Below, piece after piece: positions 32,837-44,139 of a DNA stretch of 64,000 bases (within the stretch, counting starts at the first letter, position 1; each line of letters begins with the position of its first letter). The notes below the pieces were generated by a model. The model was not told where the DNA came from. It saw nothing but the letters and a program-made list of their open reading frames with translations, and searched no databases. Made by a program: the position numbers and the translations under genes. Source of the stretch: Pezicula radicicola (Eukaryota > Ascomycota > Leotiomycetes > Helotiales > Dermateaceae); assembly GCA_003008705.1 (NCBI GenBank), contig PDUO01000052.1:90529-154528 (forward strand). The letters run 5' to 3'.

Positions 32837-34440
32837 ATGTCTTCCATAGTCCTCCAAATATCGGGTCGCGCCACTGCCAACCTACAGCCTGGCTTGATGG
32901 CACATCTTACACATAGGGCTATGGGCGACGTATATGATCCTGTCAAAAACCCGAATGGAATCATAGACCTAGGGAGCGCAATGAACAAGTTGATACTGGA
33001 TCACCTGGACCATTTCTTAACGACTCGCTTCAAATTGAAGGCTTCCAAAGGTACATGAACTCTCTATAATCGACAATTTTTCTGATCTTCTCGCAGATGC
33101 TAGTTACCATGCCCTCAGCGGCTCGCCAGAGCTTCGAAAGCACCTAGCAAATTACTTCAACTAGTATTTTAATCCCTAAAATCTCGTTTTACCCTCTGAG
33201 CTCCATATCACTAATGGAGTATCTATTTTGATTGATGTTCTAACCTTCACTCTTTGCAATGAAGGGGATGGAATTCTATTTACTACGCCTATGTATGGGA
33301 TGTTTAAGATCGATACTACTGTGCGGAGTGGGATCAATTTCATCGAAGTGTCGTCCAAAGGTCTTAGTCTGGACGATATTTTCATTGATGGTAAAGAGAT
33401 GCTGGATCGATACTAAAAAAACTCTAGAACAGCAGATGAACACAAATTCCAGAGTGAAGGCGGTGTAGATTTACAATCCACACAATCCCACCGGAAGGAC
33501 GTTCTCTGCTAAAGCCCTTGCTAGCTTGATGAACTTCTGTGCCGAACATAATTTACATCTTGTATCAGATGAGATTTATTCCCGGAGTGTCTTTGACATG
33601 GAAGATTTACCATCGTTTACCTCTGTGCTGAGCGTAAGAAGTAACATGGGTCCAAGAGCTATCCATGTACTTCACGAAACCAGTAAAGCAAGTCTTCTTT
33701 ACAGCTCTAATCAAGCAGGAATTAACTCATTTTAGGACTTTGTAGGAGGGGGTTTGAGACTTGGATTTCTACATACTCTAAACAAAGACATTCTCCAAGC
33801 AGTAGCTAGCCTAAGGTGCACAATTATAATAACTCTTCTGCCGGAACTTAGAGACTAACTTTTAGTGTTTTATAGCGTTTTCACCTAGATCACGGCATTC
33901 TCGGATCATATATTTACGGAGATACTAAACAGTCAAAAGTTCATGCAGAAGTATTTCTATACATACAGAATCAGACTACGCCAAGCTCATGATATTTCTG
34001 CTGCTGCATTCAACTCCAATGGGATAGAGTATTCCACCTCGAATACCTCGATGTTTTTATAGATATCCCTGCGTCCATAGCTGCGATGGTTTTCAAGCGA
34101 CTCTTTTGAGGGAGGTGGAGGGTCTCTTGCATGTGGAGAGCAAGCACAAGAACTTCGATTGACCGATTACCTTCTCGATCGGGGGGTTTTCTTGGAACCC
34201 GGAAGTGTGAGTAACCTACTACTTGGCATAGTTCTAGCTGCACCGTTAATCCCTAACCATTCTTCTCTTATCTAGGCTTTCTCGGCTCCTGAATTCGGTT
34301 ACTTTAGACATTGCTATGCTACGGGTGTGACAAGGCAACGGGTTGGGCTCGAGCGTCTTCTGAAGGCGCTGAATAACCTTTCCGGTGATGGGGATACGAA
34401 ATTAAGTATGCCCAAGAGTTTGGAGGAAATTGTTACTTAG
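32837..34440 (+). pseudogene. ACC-synthase-like PLP aminotransferase pseudogene
   Basis: The ATG at 32,837 starts a class I/II aminotransferase of the ACC-synthase-like branch: NLQPGLMAHL, GDVYDPVKNPNGIIDLGSA, an intron at 33,051-33,096, ASYHALSGSPELRKHLANYF, then two stops, LPSELHITNGVS, TTPMYGMF, a frameshift at a poly-A run near 33,415, IYNPHNPTGR, LVSDEIYS (about 33,565) and, after an apparent GC..AG intron (33,688-33,735), the PLP-lysine motif SKDF.GGGLRLGFL with the Lys retained. The C-terminus reads GVFLEPGS | AFSAPEFGYFR across another intron and stops at about 34,440. Related fungal enzymes act in amino-acid or secondary metabolism; the substrate is unknown. Several stops and at least one frameshift make it non-functional. 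Confidence 0.85.
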
Positions 34441-34967
34441 AATGAGTGGTTAAAATAACTTTTTATAAGTTGCCTTGTTTCTCGAGATATTAGCCCAGTC
34501 CGTATGGATGGAGGAAAAGTATATCCACAAGGACAACTTATCATTCATTGATCCTTGTAGTAGATTCTGCACAACAAACCCGCCAAACCCCTCACTTCGG
34601 GTTTTTCATCTGTAAAAGGTTCGTGAGGTTTTTCTGCCGCTGTCCTTACATTAGCAGTAGAAATAACTCCCATTTGAAACCTAGTTTCGTCAAAGTTATA
34701 TATATCCTCATTCAAGATCCCGTATTTGACAATTGTATTCCGTACCAGTTCAAACCAAGCCCCGGTTATCTTAGGATCTTCGCATTTAGCTCGTTGGTTA
34801 GGGTTTATATAACGGTGCCGTACAGATCCTTATCTCTTGCGGAGACAAGCACTTGACCTCAGATCTTCCGGCCCCTCTCGCAATAACCCTACTAAACGCC
34901 CTTAACAACTCTCATTCAAACGTGTATGCAGAGACCTTGATCCCCGACTCACGGTTGATATACCGCC

Positions 34968-37528
34968 ATATATCTACCTTGTCGCCCACGGCCAAAGAAG
35001 ACCGCAATTATAAGACGCCGTACATGCTGTGCTACATGCCGCCGAAAGAAACAAAAGGTATTGGATTACCAGTCACTCACATTCTACCTTGGACAATACC
35101 TATTCATATCAAGACCAAAGACTTATTCTGTACATGCTGATCAGTACTGCAACGAACAGTGTGACGAAATGAGGCCGGTTTGTAAAACATGTTCGAGAAG
35201 GAACCTTCCGTGTGAAGGGTATAGCTTGCACTTTGAATTTAAAGATAGTACGGATCTTGTCCGTCAACAAGTTGAAGATCAAGAGAAGAAGAAATGGGTT
35301 GTAATTAGAGCGAGAACCAACGCCGGCATCAGCAACGATTCAAACCGGTCGACACAGCGTGACTACAAACGCCACGGAGAGAATGCAGCTCCACACCATC
35401 GGATGTTCACCCCTGGGCCCGCCGGCTACGACGCTGGAGAAAGCGATATAGACTTACTTCCATCAACGGATAGGAATCAAATATTGGAAGTTTTACAGAC
35501 ACCTCCGTATGACTCTCCGCAAGCGTCGAAGTTACGAGGTCAATCTAGCCCTATAAATGGTCATGTTCTTATGACCGAGTTCTCTCCTGAACCACCTTTT
35601 TATTTTGCGAGTCCAGATACAGATTTCTTTCCAGAACCCAACTCCTCCGGACTGTCTCCTGGCTCTACAAGCTGTGGGCATGGATATCCGGGATCACATT
35701 CGGATAATAGAAACACCTTAGAACGATTAGAACTAGACGACAATCTATTCTACGACAAAAGTACGAATTCACCCCTTCTTACTCCCGCAGAGAATGTTAT
35801 ATCTCCACTTATTTCGCCTAGCGAAGGCAGTCTGACCAGCTTGAGCTCGTGTTCTAACAGGATATCTTTGAACAGCGATACCCGTTACCTAGAAGATCCA
35901 TATCTGTCACATTGCCAGGAGTTCGTTGGCGGTATTCTTCCACCACACCTGGGTTATATACTACCACTATATATGAGATGCTCAATGCTAAAATCGGCGT
36001 TTCTGGCACTATTCGCGTCGCACATCGCGGGACTGCATAAATTATAGCACAGTAGGACGACCAACGGACGGCAAGACCTTATTTATGATGATGATCATGA
36101 TTATGACCTCGATGAACACAGTCATAGTGGTCACAAAACGACATTCGCCCCCAACAATTTACATCTAAGGCGAGGTCTTGAGTACTATACCACTGCTGTC
36201 AAATATTTGAGGGAAGTCGTGCTACTAGTAGATTAAGAGCCTCGCTTGTATACAAGGGAGGATGTTATCGGTACATCCATATGCCTTTGCCTCTATGAGT
36301 TGGGTTATAGATCGTACTCTGGGTTTATTAGTCACTTCAACGGAGCAATGGCTATCGCTCTTGGAAATACTGAAACTCTGTTGTCGTCGCACAACGGGTT
36401 TGAGTTACTGAAATCGCTACTCAATATTCAAGCCTTGACCTGCGTGTCCAGGGAGCCGTACTGTCTTTTAGACAGAGAGGTTGCCTCAGTTGGGGCTCCA
36501 CTTTCAATATTTCCAACATCTCTACTATCACGACTTGGCACTGTTAAAACCGAGATGATCATAGATACTTTTTCCTAGGTTGTGGTTATTCGAAGGCGCA
36601 TTGTGGCGGAGGCTTGCACCCTACCACAATAGATAATTTCGACACTAATACGGGGAACATTCTTCGTGCGCATTATTCCTGGTGGTTAAGCCACTAAAAT
36701 ATTCCCCGGTGACGAAAGGATGACTTGGAGGCAGAATGGGAAGCCCATTCTGTGTATATTCATGGCGAAACGCTCTACAAGATGCTCGAGAAACAACGTC
36801 AAGACCCTGACAAGTGGCACGAAGGATTGGAAATTTCTGACTTTCCAATCGAGTCATTTAATTCAAGTGCCATATCGCTTCTTTATAAACCTGTTTATAA
36901 GGATTAAGAGAACGACAAGGCTGATGCGTCTGGAAAGCTCAGCATTCATCTAGTGCGTTTTTAGTCTTATACTACTGCAATGCAATATATGTATTACGCT
37001 ATAGGGCAGCTTCTCTGCTGCGAGGGTCAGCTATGTCAAGATCTATGCCCTAGAACCGAATTAAGAGAAACCACTCCTCAGCTCTGTCAACAAAAGCACT
37101 TCCGTCGAGAATCAGGTATATCCGCCTTGAATCCTTGGGCACATCTCGTTCTCTGTATTGCAGAGGGATTAGACACGTCCGACTGCACAGGTCAAGATAA
37201 ACTTACCTTTGGCGTAATCGAAATCTTGTGCATGACATGCGTGGCATGCTACACACCAAGTGTCTCTTCGTATGTCCTGGATATTGTGTTTGCTTGGTTC
37301 GAAGCGGCAAATGCGTTGCGTGAGCGCTTTATTCAGATTACAAGGCGAATCATTACCCTCGTTGCTAAAGAGTTCAAGCGTGGCCGCAAGATTCTCGAGA
37401 TAGAACCTAATTTTTCTATATATACCGATCGAGAGGAGCTGCTCAAACCAGATATTAAATTCTCCGCTGGGCTGTTTGGGCAGCTGGTCGACGGCAGGTT
37501 GTTTAAAGACTTCGTTGTAGTCGATTAG
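34968..37528 (+). pseudogene. Zn(II)2Cys6 transcription factor (DUF3468-like), decayed
   Basis: Exon 1 (34,968-35,057) encodes IIRRRTCCATCRRKKQK and an intron (35,058-35,159) joins it in phase to CDEMRPVCKTCSRRNLPC, completing C-x2-C-x6-C-x6-C-x2-C-x6-C. A Ser/Pro-rich linker runs to about 35,880, then a helical regulatory region of the fungal trans-2 type (HCQEFVGGILPP.., LYELGYRSYSGFISHFNGAMA, NGFELLKSLLNIQALTC) and, after a frame change near 36,590, LEAEWEAHSVYIHGE and a C-terminal helix-rich part ending at 37,528. Stops occur at about 36,045, 36,234 and several later sites. No ATG precedes the cluster in frame; ATA at 34,968-34,970 in a CCGCC context may be a former ATG. It may have controlled the neighbouring metabolic genes. 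Confidence 0.82.
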
Positions 37529-38088
37529 GGCAAAGGTACGTAGCTAAATGTAGTTGTAATTTAACATCCGCGTTTGGTAAACATTAAAGTAGCCATTTTC
37601 AGCACCCAAATGACGTGATGCCTAATCCTCTACTTAAGATTGAACGCAACTAGTGAGCAACTATGAGATATCTTTAACCGTTTTCCATTTCAAGATTCAG
37701 AGGATCCGTGACGATAGTTAATCTCACTCATACTTAAAACGGAACATCCCCCAAAGGTGCTTCAATTATCAGTCATACTTGTTCAACTTATAGCGTCAGC
37801 ATTTTAGCCAAATCTTTGCCTAAACAACCACATCTAAGGCATGGAGTCGACATATCCCCAAGGATCAGCTGCAATGCGAGTCTATGCTGTGCCAGGAGAA
37901 GACTTCTCATTGAAAGTTTAGAAAGTCTAGCAGAGCATCGTGCACACTCACGTAAATTTCTGGTCTTCGTATCCGTATTTCAATATACTTTATATCGAAA
38001 ACATATTGACTTGAACCACAGTTTATTATTGAAGTGCTACTGTAGTCGCATAATAGTTTCTAAATGTTATAAATTCTATTTACATCTA
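37529..38088. other. intergenic between two convergent regulators
   Basis: The two regulator genes converge here. A 92-codon plus-strand frame (37,816-38,094) shows no domain. Nothing else is seen; the last 120 bp are AT-rich. Confidence 0.4.
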
Positions 38089-40415
38089 CTATAGATTTCC
38101 AAAGGCCGGCCACTGATACATCATGGGACCATCTTCGACATTCCAAGACAAGACCGCGCTTTCATAGTCGGCGAAAATGGTATTATCGATGGCTTGTAGT
38201 TGAGCAGAGCCAGTGGCACCAGCGCCATATGTGTCTGCAGAAACTTCTAGTATTGAACCCATCTTCCTGCTCATCCCCTGACTGTTGGCCTGAAACTCCA
38301 CTTAGCATGAGAGAAGGGTGAAACAGATCGCTGCCTGGTGGTAGAAAGTTTCTTTGTAGGGAATATATCAAAATGTCCCATATCAAGTTCATGTCCTTTG
38401 CTGAAATATCTAATTAGGCATCGGATTTACTATTGTACTTCGGCCATGAACATGCTGCTATGTTTATTTGAGCAATATTCAGCCTCTAGAGGCACGTTAA
38501 CTAACCGACAACTAATGGGTGCGGGAGGTCGAACATACCTGCCGTTCTATAATAGGGAAATGAGGACTGGGTGTGCATGTAAACTTGTAGCACTTTTTGA
38601 ACCAGGTCCGTGCTAATTCTCTCGAAGTACTGTCATCTACGTAACACGACCATAGGGGGACCGAAGCTGCGACTCCAGCGCAATATGCCAGAAACGGGTC
38701 AGAAATTGGGAATTCTTTCTCGTCAATCATTGTAATAAATCGTCTAATCCAGGTAGAATGAAATAGGGCTAAGTCTATTGAAGAATCTAAAAATGTCAGA
38801 GGGATTTGCCCAGAACGCAGTTTGATCTCCTCTGATAGCAGGATTGGATGATGTAAAAGGCAGACAATTGTATGGTAGACAAATTGCACAAAAAGCCAAG
38901 GGCCCTAGTAACTTGGAATTTTCTGCAGCTCGATGCTATTGTATTCAGTAAACCCTTCATTGGCAAACCGATGTTGGCTGGAAAAATTCGACTCAAATTC
39001 CAAAAGGTTGCTTAGTATCTCAGCGTGCCGAGATGTATGGCGCCCAGCGTGGGGTTTCGGTTGTAGATTTAGGACTTTGACAGTAGGCCAAAGTCTTCTG
39101 CCATAGCTGTAAAACTTGTATTGTAGATACAACCAGACTGGTGTCTGTAGGATCTAATGTGTTATTCTGAGGACTCGGGTACAAGCCACCTAATTCTTTA
39201 GGAGGCTTTGGCGGGCTTGTAGGATAAGGTAAAGGCGTATCAAATATTGGCAGAGGCTGTCGACCTCCCCAACTGCACATTAGATCAAGCATATGCAAAC
39301 TCCAAAAACATCGCATGTGATTTTCATAGAGATCGCCGGACGAATTAACACTGTTGCTTTCGTGGAGACCAAGAGACTGGCACATGCGTAATCCAAGTCC
39401 TATATTGGACCAGGCCCGATGTACGTTTCCAACTATCCGAAAATCAGTGGCATTCAAAGTAGAGCTCGGATATTGTGAAAACCTGTCAGTTCATAGTACG
39501 CCTGCAAACACAATGCCTGTAGCGTTGCAATATCTACCGTCCCATCTGAAAATCTTTTATGGATTATCTGCTCTGCCGCCTTCGAATACTGAGCCATCAG
39601 TCCTGGATCGCTTATAGGCGATAGAGCACCTTCGGTGAATTTGAGCACATGTGCAAAAAGAATATAGACGATCCCAGTGGGTAAAGCTGGAGCCTCAGCC
39701 CGTAATTTGTTTACACAGAAGAGAGGCAGCGGTTAACAGTCGCAGTGGTAGACATATAACGCCACGACATCCAAAATCTCAGGACCAGAAGGAGTTGCTC
39801 TTTTGAGTCATTGTCAGATCAAATATAAATCTAAGAGAAGGATACGAACTTAAATGCTTGAAAATATGGTCTTGGGGATGTGGTGGATTGATTGCTAGGT
39901 AGTGTTGGCACAGGATCGTCATGCTCAGAACTTGATGTCGCCGTGGTAGATGATGCTGGCACATAGAACTGATCTCTTCCATGAATAACACTAGAAGAAC
40001 CTTGCTGATTTGTCTCACTTTAAAGCTCATTATTAGAATCAAAATTTAAGTCAAGTTAAAACAATGAAATTATTCCAAGCGTTGCAAAAGTGTTGCCGTG
40101 GTTCCAGCTTCTTGAATCGATCTTCCTGCATAGAATCAGCATTAGAAATACAGAAATGGCGAGTAAAATATCACCTATATCTGTGGAATAGTAGCTCCTC
40201 CCGATTTGCTGGTACCAAAATCCTCAGAGTAAACACACTGTTGCTGGAGTCTCTCACACGTCGTACAGAACGGCCGCTGACCAGGACATCGAATCTTCTT
40301 GCGTCTAAGGCTAGAAATTAGTCTACATCCCATAATTTCATAACGTAGGCACTTACCGGCAATTGTCACAGGCTTGTCTTGCTCTTTTCGAAGGCTGACC
40401 TTCCTCCTCGGCCAT
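38089..40415 (-). pseudogene. Zn(II)2Cys6 transcription factor with Fungal_trans domain, decayed
   Basis: ATG at 40,415 gives MAEEEGQPSKRARQACDNC; a 53-nt intron (40,356-40,304) splits the zinc cluster, which continues RRKKIRCPGQRPFCTTCERLQ and a final Cys, giving the full six-Cys spacing. The middle part carries the Fungal_trans domain (family PF04082): DIATLQALCLQAYYELTG, then across an intron GNVHRAWSNIGLGLRMCQSLGL and MRCFWSLHMLDLMCSWGGR. The C-terminus ends MMYQWPAFGNL at 38,089. Reading frames switch at several places not explained by obvious introns (about 39,680-39,800 and 38,900-39,020), and stops occur, so I call it a pseudogene, though more introns could explain part of this. Confidence 0.75.
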
Positions 40416-41399
40416 TATCACTATTGCTTGCGTGGCACACTTGTGTAGGAGACAAGCTAGCGGTGAAGAGATAATTCCTCCAAGGTAGTTTACTGAATAA
40501 GTAATAACAGCTATACCAATAAAATATAAAATGAAGAAGATTACACAACACAACTGGAATCCTCGCCTCCGATCGCAGCTATAGTGTATATAACTCTAGG
40601 AGGAACGAGTCAGTGGGGTGCAGAACGGGGGGGTTGCTTTCGTGGGCCGGTACTAAGCGAAAGATCCCCCCCCTCTCCTCTCCCCCCCCTTTAGGCACGT
40701 TCGCAATTAGTGAGTGGGTTAGTAAGAATGTTCTATACTAAAGCAGTCAGTCCCCCAGACCCTTGGTCTTTGAGTCATTGAAGAAGAAGAAGGCTTCCGC
40801 TAGGTAGTCTAACTGAAGTTGGTTAGGCACCGAACACGCCGTGGGGAGGAAATAAGGGGGGTTGAGTGTTAGTTGTGATATATAAGGAATTTCATATAAT
40901 TAAATACCTAGAACTACGGAGCTCCGCCTCTTTGGGAAACGTTTAAGAACTTCACGAGGACAAGTGTTTAGAGTCTATACCACGATTTTGAAAACTCAGA
41001 ACAGGTATCAAAGTGTTGTCTCCGTCGGCTTACAAATGGTTAGACTCCCCCATCAGCTTGATTTTTATACTAAAGTAGCGTTGAAATGCTTGAAAGATCA
41101 CGCTAGATTATAACAAGCTAGATATCTTCGCTGATGTATGGGTAACTAGTTCGCCTAGACGACTCGATGGTAGTATAGTCTTGGGCGGACATATTATAAG
41201 AAGAGTATACATTCGTCGTACCAAAACTACTTCTTCCATATAAAGTATAACAGTCACCAATATAGATAGAACGTGACAGGCCGCGAGACGACAAATTTCT
41301 CTTAATACCCGTAAATAGAATTTAAACGTCTTGGTAACTATCTCATCAGAATATCTATTACATCATTATAGCCAAATCTGCAGTACATCCCGCAACTAT
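40416..41399. other. intergenic, polypyrimidine tract
   Basis: No gene is recognised. Positions 40,666-40,692 hold runs of C and T (CCCCCCC, then CTCTCCTCTC, then CCCCCCC), and a G-run (GGGGGGG) lies at 40,628-40,634. The G run and C runs could pair or form unusual DNA structures. They lie upstream of the regulator's start. Confidence 0.45.
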
Positions 41400-43260
41400 G
41401 CTATTGTTTAGACAGATATATCTTGATTTGTCTTCTTCTCCTCATTCTATCAATTAGCAACGGCATCAGAGTTATCGTCCCCTTTGCCGGGTGTCAGGGT
41501 AGCTCCGTCGACAATATTGTATTCATTACTGGCGAACCTATTAGCAATAACCTTAATTCTTAGAAATAAGAAGCTCACGAAAGCATTAAATTTAGCAGGA
41601 AAAGTGACAACAACAGCATTGGCCCCGTTGCTGCAACAGCGCTAATATATATATATCTATGAATCTAAATGTTAGTATAAGCCAGACATTAGTAGAGTCT
41701 CTAGCAAGTACCTTATAATGTCGGAATAATGCGACGCCGTCAGCATAGTAGTGTATAAAATCTTAGAATAGCAGGCTCACCGCTTCATTGATAGCAATCC
41801 GTTCTACAGAACCCTATTCTGGGAGATAGTGGTTATCGAGTTATACACTGCCGCAACGAGAGTATCATCTACCCTAGGACCCAATCTCTTCTTGAGCCGA
41901 ACTTCGAAGAGGTTGGTGCAGATTGCTCCCGCCACAGTAGACCCAATAGAACTACCCACAAAGTGGAACAGTTGAAATATTCCTGTAACTTGAGCCAACT
42001 CAGCATGCGGAACAACCATCTGAATTGCAACGACAATTAAGCTTTCCAGGACGGCAGCACCCAGTCCTTGAAGAGCCTGAACGAAGAATATTTACGTTGT
42101 AGAATTATCTGCTCCTCGTAGCCGAACCATTAGTCTAAGAGAGATTGCGCGTAATGTGCAGCCACTAACGACAATCCATTTGTACTTTCGTGCCTTGTAT
42201 ACAATGGCGTCTATTATAATTGTAAAGAAACATTGTGAAATAGTACTGCAGAATTGAAGAATCGTAGGATTCTACGCAGAAAAGTCATAGACAACGACCG
42301 ACTATGAATATATATAGGTATGAGTTGAGTATATGCTATAATAGTCCAGCATGCCCACCAAAATGACAATGACGAATGTCGCGTTTTTGAACTAGCGGAC
42401 AGGTAGTATAGGGTGTTTCGCAATCCAATGCTCGTATACAGGAAGTCCACAGAGGAAAACAAATCCAAGTACAATAAGTGCCTGGAGATACGGGGTTTTA
42501 AAAGCATTGGTGGTAGTCGCCGCAAGTGTGATGGGGAGTAATAGCATGGTAAACCCGGCAGTAAGAATATTCCTCCTAGATCGATGTTGGAGCAGAAGCT
42601 ATAGGCTGTGGTCTTTTTCGTCTAGGCAATTCCTGCCTTTTTCGCTTTTTGTTGGAAAAAAAGAAGTATTCCCACGAGCATACCACAACAAGCTAGCTCC
42701 AGAATCGTAAACATGCCAATACCCCAGCGCCAACCGATGCCACCAACTACGCTGTTGATAATGGATGCAGATATAAATGGCGTAATAATGGTTAGTATGT
42801 TAAACAGTCCAATTATCAATACCCTAGATCTTACAGGGGTGAGATCCGAGATTAGGATTTTATTTATGACAAGAAGACCGACCTGACCAAGACTGTATAA
42901 GATGATACCGCCAGTATACATGTTAACTAAGCTCGACTTGGCCATAAGGATGTAAGAGATCGTGTTGCAAAGTACACAAAAAGCGTACGTTTCACCTCTA
43001 CCAATGACATCCGAGATCTTAGCGATGGGAGCTAAAGCCACTGCTGTTAGAACACTAGAGGCCGTGTTGAGAGTTGCGATAGTTGAAAATTCAGAGAACT
43101 CTAACACGGCGTAGTAAATATAGTTAGAAGTGGTACTATTGTCCAATTAGCTAAGGAGGTTAGTAAACGAGCTCAAAGAAAACCAGATGCGTTAGTACTT
43201 ACAAGACCGTCATCATAGAAGCTAACCTAAAGTTACTGATTAGAATCTAAAAGCCATTGC
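41400..43260 (-). pseudogene. siderophore-type MFS transporter pseudogene
   Basis: The longest remaining frame (43,146-42,622) reads TTSNYIYYAVLEFSE, ATLNTASSVLTAVALAPIAK, DVIGRGETYAFCVLC, GGIILYSLGQVGL and GWRWGIGMF, which follow the order of TM3 to TM6 in fungal siderophore-iron/H+ symporters (ARN/MirB-like, 14 TM). A second frame (42,019-41,804) reads PHAELAQVTGIFQLFHFVGSS and RLGPRVDDT near the C-terminus. The intervening and N-terminal parts are broken by stops and frameshifts. Substrate class (ferric siderophores) is family knowledge; the exact ligand is unknown. Confidence 0.7.
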
Positions 43261-44139
43261 AATTTGACAACACACCTTAATCCAGATAATTTTTCGGCCA
43301 TTCTTTCCTTAAACTGCCTCTATAGCAAGGATTTGGCTACTGCTGTATTCGTGGCATCTCCAACTTCTACGGGGGATATGCCGACAATGCCATCGTGGCC
43401 CTTGGACTCAGCAGAGGCTGTGTTTAAGTCTCCTGTCGAGATGATCTCTTTAGGAGCGGGGCGGAACTACTTAGCGACAGCGTTTAGAAAACCTATCTTA
43501 GTGGAGGTGAAAAAAGAGGGCAAAAGTTGTAGCAATTCGGATTAGGGGGTCTTTGCTTAAGAAGGCCTTCTATTATATACACCGGCCGCGCCATCAGCTT
43601 GTGTAGGTCAACGAATCAACTAAATCAGCGACTTCGATATACGAAGGCACAGCGGTCCAACCTCCCTAGGACAACTCATCCGAAGGGGATCTTTGGCTTA
43701 CAAGTCTAGTGCTTCATGTCTCGGCTGTTGCTCCGGCCTTGGAGTCGGAGCCGGGGGTAGGATAGAAATTGTGGAGTATTGTTTCTATTAGGGGGCTTTC
43801 GCTTCACCCTCACATGTCTACCACGTCCGTCGAATTATATATATATATATATATTGCCTTCTTCTATCAATACACAGGATGCTATGAAAGTTCTTTAATA
43901 TTTTTGCAATGTCGAGTTATAAGTGGATAGTAAATAGGGAGCTGAACCACAAGTAAGCTTGAAGTTCGGGGGACTGCGAAAAGAAAAGGAAATCTCCCAG
44001 CCGTATATAAAACTAACAATAGCAGAGTTAATTTATTGTGTTTTTTGGTGCTCCTAGCATTCTACTCTGTGTACTACATATCCTGTGGCTTGAGAAAGAA
44101 AGGTATACTAAAATAGAGTATTTTTCGAACTATAGCCTT
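43261..44139. other. intergenic with an (AT)n microsatellite
   Basis: A pure AT dinucleotide run lies at about 43,835-43,855. Otherwise the interval holds faint traces of the MFS N-terminus on the minus strand (about 43,264-43,545) and the upstream region of the ABC transporter. No further gene is supported. Confidence 0.5.
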
